From Bacillota bacterium (GTDB lineage Bacteria > Bacillota > Clostridia > Acetivibrionales > DTU013): DNA of 31,802 nt. Location of the stretch: positions 1-31,802 of the forward strand of contig JAEXNT010000016.1 of the NCBI GenBank assembly GCA_023439545.1, in the 5' to 3' direction. Both the position numbers and the translations under genes were made by a program. Within the stretch, counting starts at the first letter, position 1; each line of letters begins with the position of its first letter. Below are positions 6,854-14,165 of the stretch, one piece after another. The notes under the pieces were generated by a model. The model did no database searches and was not told where the DNA came from. It saw nothing but the letters and a program-made list of their open reading frames with translations.

Positions 6854-9373
6854 TTATTCGTATTTCAGCGCCTCGATCAGGTTTAGCCGTGAAGCTTTTT
6901 TGATCGGGCTGACTGAGGCTACGAGTGTGATGACTGCGCCAAGCAGGAACGATACCAGGATCAGGGACGGGTTTAATAATATGGGCATCGCGAAATCCAT
7001 TGCTTCCATGACATACGGAACTGTCCAGACCATCATCAGACCCGCTGTAATGCCCATGATTCCGCCGATGATCCCGCAGGTGGCGGATTCTACGAGCATC
7101 ATTCCAACTATCTGGCGCCTGCTCATTCCCACCGAACGGTACATCGCCAGTGAACGCTTGCGCTCTATGAAGCTGACGATGTAGTTATTTATGATACCGA
7201 AGATACCGATTATCGCTGCCAGATAGGCGAAAGCTTCCATTGATCCGAAAATGCTGGCGTTGGCGGCATAATTCTGTTTTTCCAGCTCCTTCAGGGTTAT
7301 CACATCGAAGGATTGGCCGCGGTATTTCCTGTTGATTTCGTCCACTACGGCATCAGGGTCCTTGTCGGTTTTTATATAGATCTCGTTATAGGTCTGTATA
7401 CCCGTATCCGCTTTGAAATACTTGTCTGAGATCAGCCCAAAGCCGCCTCCGTTAAGTATGGAGTCCTGAAAGCCTATTATTTTGTAGGTGAAATCTCCTC
7501 TGTCCAGTTTGAGCGTTACATTGTCGCCAACGTTAAAGCCGGTTTTCTTCCTGAACATACTTGTCAGTATTATGCTTCTTTCATTATCCAGCGACTTCAG
7601 AAGGGCTTCCTTGTCCCCGTCCATGTTCAGGTCGAAGAAGGATGTATATTTTGCAGTATTTACACCGTTGACATAACTTAATTCATACTCGGAGCCTATT
7701 ATATCGACAGGGTTCGATGCCAGACTTCCGCAGACCTGCCGTACTCCGTCTATGGTCAGAAGGGATTGTTCGAAGGACCTGTCCGCGCCCGGCTTGAACA
7801 TCCATACATCGAAGCGGGCGCTTCTTGTGAAGAAACTCGCGATCTCCGTCAGTGCGCTGTTGCTTATCGTAGTTATCATAATAAGTGTGGATATCGAGAT
7901 GGCCAGGATCGATATATTGTTCAATATACTCTTGTTTTCCCTGAGGTTTTTTGCCGCGATCACGCCGACATTTCCAAACAGCCAGACATATATCTTTTCA
8001 AAAAGCCTGACGAAGCCTTTAACTATCAGTGGCAGCAGCATTATGAGCCCGATAATCGCCGACATCATGCTGACTGTGTCGAGGACGTAAGCCATTTGTT
8101 TCGGTGATACAGGCGGGAGGAGGATACACGATGCCAGTAAAACCAGTCCTCCAATATATCTGCCGAGCTTCTTTTTGTTCTTCTTTTTTTCTATTGAATT
8201 AAGAACTATTTCTTTTACCGGGATTTTCGATATTTTCAGTATGGGCAATACGGAGCTTATCACGGACAAGCCTACTGCCAGCCCAAACGCCGCCGCCATC
8301 TGTGTCGATGTATATATAAGTTTTATTTCATAACCTGCCGAAAAATTCGGAGTAATGAATAATGTTATAATATAGAGAACACCCAGTCCCAGTACGCATC
8401 CCAATGCCCCGCCGATGATGCCGTATGCCAGACTCTCACCGAGAAGTACGAGGTTAGTGGTGCGCTTCGTCGCGCCTACACTCCTGAAGGCGCCAATTAT
8501 CGGCAGTCTTTCGAGCGTTATGACTTTAAACGAGGTATATATGATGAACAGGCTCATGAACGCCACAACTATTGTCATCATCATAAAACCTACGGACATT
8601 GACTCTACGCTTGCCTCTGCATCTTCTACAGGGACCGGTTCCTCGACGCTGTAGCCCCTGTATCCCGTCTTTATCTCCGCTATGCTTTGCTTAACGTCGA
8701 CGCCGTCCTTAAGTCCTATGAATATGATATTGTTCACGTCTGGGCTGCCGAAGATCGACGACAGGGCGGACTTGGGAACAATGACGTTCATGGTCGTGCC
8801 GCTTTCCGCAAAATAGCCGTCCGGCTGCGCGACCGCACAGACTGTGAATCTGTAAACCTTTCCTCCCATATCCAGCTTGATCGGATCGCCGGTCCTGATA
8901 CCGTACTTTTCGGCTGAGGTTTTTCCGATAATTATTTTCCTGCCGCTGAAGTTTCCGATATCAGCCCTGCCATCTGTATAGAATGGGCACATCATGTTCA
9001 TTTCTTCCAGGGTGGTTCCTCTTACCGCAACTGAAACGGACTCATCCCTGCTGCGTTTGTAGAGAGCCCTGGTCCGCAGAGCGCCGATTATATAGTCGGC
9101 ATTGGTTGACATAAAATCAAGCCTGCTGATCTGCAAATTTTCAGAGGGAGAATTGTTTTCAGGGAAGACCATAATATCGGCGTTCCCGTAAAACTGCTTC
9201 GAATCGGTCAGAAACATATCGACTACATTATCGGTTATAGCCTGGGCTGCAAAGAAAAGAGCCGAGGATAAAACGATGGAAAACAGTATAAGGAAAGTAC
9301 GCAGTTTCTTTTCGTACATATTCTTAATGATGAATTTAAGGATTATCTTCACTCGGGTACCTGCCTTTTCCAT
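6854..9373 (-). CDS. ABC transporter permease with two FtsX/MacB-type domains
   Basis: A roughly 840-residue integral membrane protein with about ten hydrophobic segments in a duplicated FtsX plan: one TM near the N-terminus, a large extracytoplasmic region, three TMs, two linking TMs, then a second TM, a second extracytoplasmic region and three final TMs. Both halves end with the family-typical short motif after the last TM (ISKIPVKEIV and ASRLNLIEALKYE). Single-gene double-FtsX permeases usually export lipoproteins, peptides or antibiotics rather than import nutrients. It begins the operon that continues with the ATPase and adaptor. The start is uncertain: ATG at 9373 is used here; GTG at 9385 lacks a ribosome site, and GTG at 9352 has a weak GGCAGG upstream. 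No substrate clue is visible. Confidence 0.9.
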   Translation of the reverse strand: MEKAGTRVKIILKFIIKNMYEKKLRTFLILFSIVLSSALFFAAQAITDNVVDMFLTDSKQFYGNADIMVFPENNSPSENLQISRLDFMSTNADYIIGALRTRALYKRSRDESVSVAVRGTTLEEMNMMCPFYTDGRADIGNFSGRKIIIGKTSAEKYGIRTGDPIKLDMGGKVYRFTVCAVAQPDGYFAESGTTMNVIVPKSALSSIFGSPDVNNIIFIGLKDGVDVKQSIAEIKTGYRGYSVEEPVPVEDAEASVESMSVGFMMMTIVVAFMSLFIIYTSFKVITLERLPIIGAFRSVGATKRTTNLVLLGESLAYGIIGGALGCVLGLGVLYIITLFITPNFSAGYEIKLIYTSTQMAAAFGLAVGLSVISSVLPILKISKIPVKEIVLNSIEKKKNKKKLGRYIGGLVLLASCILLPPVSPKQMAYVLDTVSMMSAIIGLIMLLPLIVKGFVRLFEKIYVWLFGNVGVIAAKNLRENKSILNNISILAISISTLIMITTISNSALTEIASFFTRSARFDVWMFKPGADRSFEQSLLTIDGVRQVCGSLASNPVDIIGSEYELSYVNGVNTAKYTSFFDLNMDGDKEALLKSLDNERSIILTSMFRKKTGFNVGDNVTLKLDRGDFTYKIIGFQDSILNGGGFGLISDKYFKADTGIQTYNEIYIKTDKDPDAVVDEINRKYRGQSFDVITLKELEKQNYAANASIFGSMEAFAYLAAIIGIFGIINNYIVSFIERKRSLAMYRSVGMSRRQIVGMMLVESATCGIIGGIMGITAGLMMVWTVPYVMEAMDFAMPILLNPSLILVSFLLGAVITLVASVSPIKKASRLNLIEALKYE

Positions 9374-9426
9374 TTGTGATTTCACGGGATAATACGATAT
9401 ATGGAAGCAGGTGTCTGAAAAAAATA

Positions 9427-9444
9427 TTGTTAAAATAGTAACAA
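9427..9444. promoter_or_regulatory. Rex-like redox operator 1
   Basis: TTGTTAAAATAGTAACAA matches 13 of the 14 fixed bases of the Rex consensus TTGTTAANNNNTTAACAA. It lies 18 bases upstream of the adhE -35 box and is also close to the divergent exporter permease start. Rex releases DNA when NADH is high. Confidence 0.75.
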
Positions 9445-9461
9445 ATTTTTTGTTTTGAATA

Positions 9462-9479
9462 TTGACAATTATTTAACAA
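9462..9479. promoter_or_regulatory. Rex-like redox operator 2, overlapping the -35 box
   Basis: TTGACAATTATTTAACAA matches 12 of the 14 fixed Rex consensus bases. The two mismatches in the left arm coincide with the TTGACA -35 hexamer, as if one sequence serves both roles. Bound repressor would block polymerase directly. Confidence 0.6.
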
Positions 9480-9490
9480 AGAATTATAAT
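9462..9490 (+). promoter_or_regulatory. Consensus sigma-A promoter of adhE
   Basis: TTGACA (9462-9467) and TATAAT (9485-9490) are both perfect hexamers with a 17-base spacer. The predicted start is near 9497, giving a leader of about 100 bases. Such a strong promoter fits a highly expressed fermentation enzyme and explains the need for repressor sites around it. Confidence 0.9.
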
Positions 9491-9500
9491 TGTATCAAGA

Positions 9501-9518
9501 TCGTTAATTAATTAACAA
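9501..9518. promoter_or_regulatory. Rex-like redox operator 3, at the transcription start
   Basis: TCGTTAATTAATTAACAA matches 13 of the 14 fixed Rex consensus bases and begins just downstream of the predicted start point. With sites 1 and 2 it brackets the promoter. Confidence 0.75.
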
Positions 9519-9600
9519 TATAGCCTAAAATTATAGCGGAATCAGTGACTAATATGTCAATGTAATAAGAAGAATAATTAGTGCAGGGGAGGTATCCAAT

Positions 9601-12327
9601 ATGACTGAAAAAACAGTGATGAAAAGGGAAAATTATAAAATTGCAAATAGCGAAGCTTCGAACGGACAGACGTCTGAAGTGGTAAATGAGGCGGTACGTG
9701 AACCGGCGCGCGGACCGGGCGGAGATAAGGAGAATAAAGCGTTGCAGGATGAGAAGCTGCAGGTAAGGAAATCCATAGACAAGCTTGTCTCGGGCGCTCA
9801 GAAAGCTCTTGACCAGTTTATGCGGTATGACCAGGAAAAAGTGGATGCGATAGTCAAAGCAATGGCCATAGCAGGTCTCGACAATCATATGAAGCTTGCC
9901 AGGCTTGCTGTGGAGGAAACAGGAAGAGGCATTTACGAAGATAAGATAACAAAAAACATATTTTCAACGGAGTATATTTACAACAGTATCAAGGATATCA
10001 AAACCGTCGGCGTTATCACAGAAAACGAAAACGAGGGCTATGAAGAGGTTGCCGAGCCAATCGGAGTAATTGCGGCCGTTACGCCGGTGACGAACCCCAC
10101 GTCGACTACCATGTTCAAATCGCTTATTGCGATCAAGACAAGGAACCCGATCATTTTTGCTTTCCATCCGTCTGCGCAGAAATGCAGCTCCGAAGCGGCA
10201 AGGGTATTGAGAGACGCCGCAGTCGGGGCCGGAGCGCCTGCCGATTGCATACAGTGGGTTGAGAAGCCTTCGATAGATGCGACACAGATGCTTATGAACC
10301 ACGGCGGTGTATCAATGATACTCGCCACCGGCGGCGCCGGCATGGTCAAGGCTGCATACAGCACCGGGAAGCCGGCGCTTGGCGTAGGCCCTGGAAACGT
10401 GCCATGCTATATAGAAAAGACAGCCAACCTGAAACGTGCGGTCACCGACCTGATTCTTTCCAAATCCTTCGACAATGGTATGATATGTGCTTCCGAGCAG
10501 GCGGTGATAGTGGATCGTGAGATTTCTGCGGATTTCGAGGCGTTCATGAAGGAGAATAACTGCTATTTTCTGAATGCCGAAGAGACTGAAAAGCTTGCCG
10601 CAACGGCCATCGACGAGGAAAAATGCGCTATGAACCCGACCGTTGTAGGGCAGTCGGCCTATACGATAGCAAAGCAGGCCGGTATAGATGTGCCCGAAAC
10701 AACGAAAATCCTCGTAGCGTATCAGGAGGACGTAGGCCCGGGTTACCCACTGTCGCGTGAAAAACTGAGTCCCATCCTTGCCTATTATATAGTTAACTCT
10801 GCAGAGGAGGGCATAGGCAGGGCAGAGCAGATGGTCGAGTTCGGCGGTATGGGCCATTCCGCCGTCATACACTCCGAAGACGAAAAAGTAATTGGCGCTT
10901 TTTCAAACAGAATAAAGGCAAGCCGCCTGATAGTGAATTCACCATCCACACACGGCGCGATAGGCGACATTTATAATACAACGATGCCGTCGCTTACTCT
11001 GGGCTGCGGCTCTTTTGGAAAAAATTCCACCACCCAGAACGTATCGGTCGTCAATCTTATGAATAAGAAAAGGGTTGCTGTAAGGAAGGTCAACATGCAA
11101 TGGTTCAAGATCCCTGAAAAAATATATTTCGAGTTCGGCGCAACACAGTATCTCAGGGATATGCCCGACATTTCCAAAGCTTTCATCGTAACGGACCCTT
11201 ACATGGTCTCGGCCGGTTACGTGGACAAGGTCCTGTACTACCTGAGAAAGAGACAGCAGTATGTGCACTGTGAGATATTCTCCGAAGTGGAACCGGATCC
11301 TTCAATGGAAACGATTAAGAAAGGCTGCGACATGATGAACCGGTTCAAACCCGATGTTATAATAGCGCTGGGCGGCGGTTCGGCTATTGACGCGGCAAAG
11401 GGCATGTGGCTGTTCTATGAGAATCCGGAGGCCGATTTTAATTCCATGCGGCTTAAATTCATGGATATAAGAAAGAGGATATATAAATTCCCCAAGCTGG
11501 GCAGAAAGGCCAGGATGGTCGCAATACCCACGACGTCGGGAACAGGTTCCGAGGTGACCTCCTTTGCCGTTATTACGGACAAGGAGAGAAATGTCAAGTA
11601 TCCTCTGGCCGATTATGAACTGACGCCCGATGTCGCCATCATCGACCCGGATTATGTAATGACTGTGCCGGCGGCGATAACGGCAGATACGGGGATGGAC
11701 GTGCTGACTCACGCCATAGAGGCATATGTATCGATACTTGCGTCCGATTTTACCGACGGGCTTGCCATCAAAGCGATACAGCTGGTTTTCGAGTATCTGC
11801 CGAGAGCGTATAAAAACGGTGATGACAAGCTTGCAAGGGAGAAAATGCATAACGCTTCTACGATTGCAGGCATGGCGTTTACAAATGCTTTCCTCGGTAT
11901 CAATCACAGCCTTGCGCACAAGCTAGGAGGCGAGTTCCACATACCGCACGGCAGGGCGAACGCTGTCCTGCTGCCATATGTCATAGAATACAACGCACAG
12001 AAGCCGACAAAATTTGTGTCATTCCCGAAGTACGAAACCTTCGTGGCGGATAAAAAATACGCGGAGATAGCCAGAGCGTTGGGATTGCCTGCAGCTACCG
12101 ACGAAGAAGGCGTGAGGAGCCTGGTAGAAGCGGTAAGGCGGCTGATGAAGGAGCTCAACGTGCCTGCGACTATAGCGCAATGCGGAGTCAACGAAAGGGA
12201 ATTCAAGGCGAAGGCGCCGGAGTTGGCCGACAGAGCGTTCGAAGACCAGTGTACTACCGCAAACCCAAGGCTTCCGCTGGTATCCGAGCTGGAGAGATTG
12301 TACCTTGAAGCTTATGACGGCGAATAA
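9601..12327 (+). CDS. adhE: Bifunctional acetaldehyde-CoA/alcohol dehydrogenase AdhE
   Basis: Reduces acetyl-CoA to acetaldehyde and then ethanol, regenerating NAD in fermentation. The N-terminal aldehyde dehydrogenase half has the catalytic Cys296 in GMICASEQ. The C-terminal half is an iron-dependent alcohol dehydrogenase with the nucleotide motif GGGSAIDAAKG and metal-binding Asp and His residues in GMDVLTHAIEAY, NHSLAHKLGG and HIPHGRANA. At 908 residues it is longer than usual: the catalytic Cys is Cys246 in E. coli, so this protein has about 50 extra N-terminal residues, polar and probably disordered. The start is well supported by GGGGAGG eight bases before the ATG, so the extension should be made. 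AdhE normally forms helical filaments (spirosomes). A consensus promoter and three Rex-like operators precede it. Its 3' end overlaps the next, opposite gene by 16 bases. Confidence 0.97.
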   Translation: MTEKTVMKRENYKIANSEASNGQTSEVVNEAVREPARGPGGDKENKALQDEKLQVRKSIDKLVSGAQKALDQFMRYDQEKVDAIVKAMAIAGLDNHMKLARLAVEETGRGIYEDKITKNIFSTEYIYNSIKDIKTVGVITENENEGYEEVAEPIGVIAAVTPVTNPTSTTMFKSLIAIKTRNPIIFAFHPSAQKCSSEAARVLRDAAVGAGAPADCIQWVEKPSIDATQMLMNHGGVSMILATGGAGMVKAAYSTGKPALGVGPGNVPCYIEKTANLKRAVTDLILSKSFDNGMICASEQAVIVDREISADFEAFMKENNCYFLNAEETEKLAATAIDEEKCAMNPTVVGQSAYTIAKQAGIDVPETTKILVAYQEDVGPGYPLSREKLSPILAYYIVNSAEEGIGRAEQMVEFGGMGHSAVIHSEDEKVIGAFSNRIKASRLIVNSPSTHGAIGDIYNTTMPSLTLGCGSFGKNSTTQNVSVVNLMNKKRVAVRKVNMQWFKIPEKIYFEFGATQYLRDMPDISKAFIVTDPYMVSAGYVDKVLYYLRKRQQYVHCEIFSEVEPDPSMETIKKGCDMMNRFKPDVIIALGGGSAIDAAKGMWLFYENPEADFNSMRLKFMDIRKRIYKFPKLGRKARMVAIPTTSGTGSEVTSFAVITDKERNVKYPLADYELTPDVAIIDPDYVMTVPAAITADTGMDVLTHAIEAYVSILASDFTDGLAIKAIQLVFEYLPRAYKNGDDKLAREKMHNASTIAGMAFTNAFLGINHSLAHKLGGEFHIPHGRANAVLLPYVIEYNAQKPTKFVSFPKYETFVADKKYAEIARALGLPAATDEEGVRSLVEAVRRLMKELNVPATIAQCGVNEREFKAKAPELADRAFEDQCTTANPRLPLVSELERLYLEAYDGE

Positions 12328-13301
12328 GGGCCCAATACGATTTCGACATCATGAGTTTTACCGTCGGAGAAATTTGGCAATAAATTTCCGAGGTATTCCA
12401 CCTGATCGACGACTATCTTCCTTACTTCGTACGGGGCGGGGGTAGAGCCGGTCAGTGATATTTTATACAGGGCGTTCCTGAAATACCTGCTTACTTCGCA
12501 ATGCGTAAATTTCTCAGGGACGCACGGATCGACATAAAGCCCGTCGAAACCGGGCTTTATGCCCATGATCCATTCGGTAGTCTCTTTAAGACCCCACTCC
12601 CCGGAGGTTCCGAGCCAGTACCTGCACGCATATTCTTTGCTGAAGAGGCTTATTGTTCCAAGCATATAGGATCTGATGAATTCCCGTATTTCTTCGCAGC
12701 AGCATTTTTTGTAATTCGGACCCTTGCCGCAGCGGCATTCTCCATGCTTCAGGAAATCCAGCACGCCGGTTATCTGTTTTTCGTCTGAGAAGGCGGTATT
12801 GCAGGCGGCAGTAACCTGCTTCAGCTTTTTGGAAGCCAGCGCCGCGCCGAAGTAAGCGTTGGAGTAACCGCACAATTTTACAAAATCCTTGCCGATATAT
12901 GAAAATAGGCCGGCGGCTATTATGTTTTCGGGAAAAGTCATCGAACAGGCCATCAACTGCTTGCAGAAGGTATCATACGCATATTCGAGGTGATAATACA
13001 GCGGGGATTCCCCCGGCTCATACTGTACCTTGCCGCTTTGTGCGCTCAAATGCATCCTAAACGATCTGCCGATGAACCGAAGGCTTTCATCCAATATTTC
13101 GAATCTTCCCGTTTCCTTGATATATTCTATCGTAATGTGGATGAACCAAAGCGGAAACAGATCGACGCCGCCCAGCCTGTAACTGTATATAAAACTGCCG
13201 TCTCCGTATTGAGCCGATGCCAGCTGAAATATCTGTTTCAACTCCATATCGAAGGATTTTTTCAAATGACTGAAGTTATCTTCTGCCAGACATCCCTGCA
13301 T
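12312..13301 (-). CDS. Truncated GH94 phosphorylase-like protein with a SEC-C-like cysteine motif, probably not catalytic
   Basis: A 329-residue protein whose segments resemble parts of glycoside hydrolase family 94 (cellobiose/chitobiose phosphorylase, cyclic glucan synthase), in order. Residues 20-75 resemble the start of the catalytic barrel (ASAQYGDGS, then PLWFIHITIEYIKETG). Residues 125-170 match a barrel helix pair. Residues 226-282 match the C-terminal part (CRYWLGTSGEW, GFDGLYVDPCVPEKF, VSRYFRNALYKI). Enzymes of this family have about 800 residues. Here the catalytic Asp segment before PLW reads VDLF instead of NDD, and the GDWND block is absent. In the gap lies CRCG...YKKCCC (189-202), a SEC-C-like zinc motif. 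I start at the ATG at 13301, seven bases after GGGGGAG; an upstream frame extension to 13412 lacks support. It follows a two-component system on the same strand. It could be a decayed enzyme or a repurposed carbohydrate-binding protein. Confidence 0.7.
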   Translation of the reverse strand: MQGCLAEDNFSHLKKSFDMELKQIFQLASAQYGDGSFIYSYRLGGVDLFPLWFIHITIEYIKETGRFEILDESLRFIGRSFRMHLSAQSGKVQYEPGESPLYYHLEYAYDTFCKQLMACSMTFPENIIAAGLFSYIGKDFVKLCGYSNAYFGAALASKKLKQVTAACNTAFSDEKQITGVLDFLKHGECRCGKGPNYKKCCCEEIREFIRSYMLGTISLFSKEYACRYWLGTSGEWGLKETTEWIMGIKPGFDGLYVDPCVPEKFTHCEVSRYFRNALYKISLTGSTPAPYEVRKIVVDQVEYLGNLLPNFSDGKTHDVEIVLGPYSPS

Positions 13302-13380
13302 AGTTAATCTCCCCCATTTCAATACTACCTTAAGCCGCCGGAGGAGCACAGATAACGAATGTAATCCGCTGTTACAGGTA

Positions 13381-13440
13381 ATGTCATTGTTTTGGCGAAA
13401 TACAAATGACATGTGTCATTTTTTATTTCACATGTCATTG
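13381..13440. promoter_or_regulatory. Cluster of TGTCATT boxes, candidate response-regulator operator
   Basis: A perfect 8-2-8 palindrome AAATGACATGTGTCATTT (13404-13421) is flanked by two further single boxes, ATGTCATTG at 13381-13389 and at 13432-13440. The cluster lies in the 171-base gap between the response-regulator gene and the GH94-like gene. On the minus strand one AATGACA could double as a -35 element for the GH94-like gene. NarL-type regulators bind such short inverted boxes, so the neighbouring regulator is the obvious candidate. Confidence 0.55.
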
Positions 13441-13472
13441 AATATTTATATTAATCGGCGCAACCGGTCAGC

Positions 13473-14120
13473 CTAGATTATATTGTGTCTTACCGCGAAA
13501 ACCGCAAGCTGCGTGCGGCTTTTAAGATTTACCTTAAGAAGTATGGAAGATATCAGGTTCCTGATACTGCCTTCGGTCATATATAAAGATGCGGCAATCT
13601 CTCTGTTGCTTTTTCCGAAAACAATCATTTTAATTATTTCGATTTCCCTGTCCGTCAGTCCGAGATCCTCTGTCTCGCCGGCTTCATTATTTACGGCGGT
13701 ACTGGTCCTGAGCTTCCTTATTACATGGCTGTAGGCATCCTCATGCATTACCCTCAGGCCTTTGTTAATGCTTTTGATGGTAAGTATGAGCTCATCCGAA
13801 TCGATATCCTTCAGTACATAACCGTCGGCGCCGTTTTTAAGGGCTTCCGCAATTTTTTCGTCGTCATTGAAGGTGGTAAGTATCAATACCTTCGTACCGC
13901 TGCACGACTCTTTGATCAGCCTGGCGCCTTCCACTCCGTCGCATACGGGCATTACGATATCCATGAGGATGACGTCGGGTTTATATTCTTCGCACATCGA
14001 ATATGCTTCACTCCCATTGCCTACGCACCCGATCACCTTTATGTCCTTATCCTGTTCAAGAATGAACTTCAAGCCTTCCCTTATAACCGCCTGATCATCC
14101 GCTATAACGACCCTTATCAT
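13473..14120 (-). CDS. NarL/FixJ-type response regulator (LuxR-type HTH)
   Basis: A 215-residue cytoplasmic DNA-binding regulator. The receiver domain (about 1-120) has the acidic pair Asp8-Asp9, the phospho-acceptor Asp54 (ILMDIVMP) and a conserved Lys near 105 (YVLKDID). The C-terminal LuxR-type helix-turn-helix starts at LTDREIEIIKMI and includes SNREIAASLYMTEGSIRNLIS. It lies 45 bases downstream of the histidine kinase gene on the same strand and should be phosphorylated by it. The next gene, the GH94-like protein, is preceded by a cluster of inverted boxes that could be its target. The signal is unknown. Confidence 0.94.
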   Translation of the reverse strand: MIRVVIADDQAVIREGLKFILEQDKDIKVIGCVGNGSEAYSMCEEYKPDVILMDIVMPVCDGVEGARLIKESCSGTKVLILTTFNDDEKIAEALKNGADGYVLKDIDSDELILTIKSINKGLRVMHEDAYSHVIRKLRTSTAVNNEAGETEDLGLTDREIEIIKMIVFGKSNREIAASLYMTEGSIRNLISSILLKVNLKSRTQLAVFAVRHNII

Positions 14121-14165
14121 TTATGGTACCCCCAATTGTTTGATTCCGCTTATTGCGCCAAAAAC

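Noticed and set aside
9386..9461. A promoter for the divergent exporter operon
   Set aside because: TATTAT occurs on the minus strand near 9390 but no acceptable -35 box accompanies it, so I did not list one.
11302..11919. A 205-codon minus-strand open frame inside adhE
   Set aside because: It is a shadow of the iron-alcohol dehydrogenase half, with no motif or start signal.
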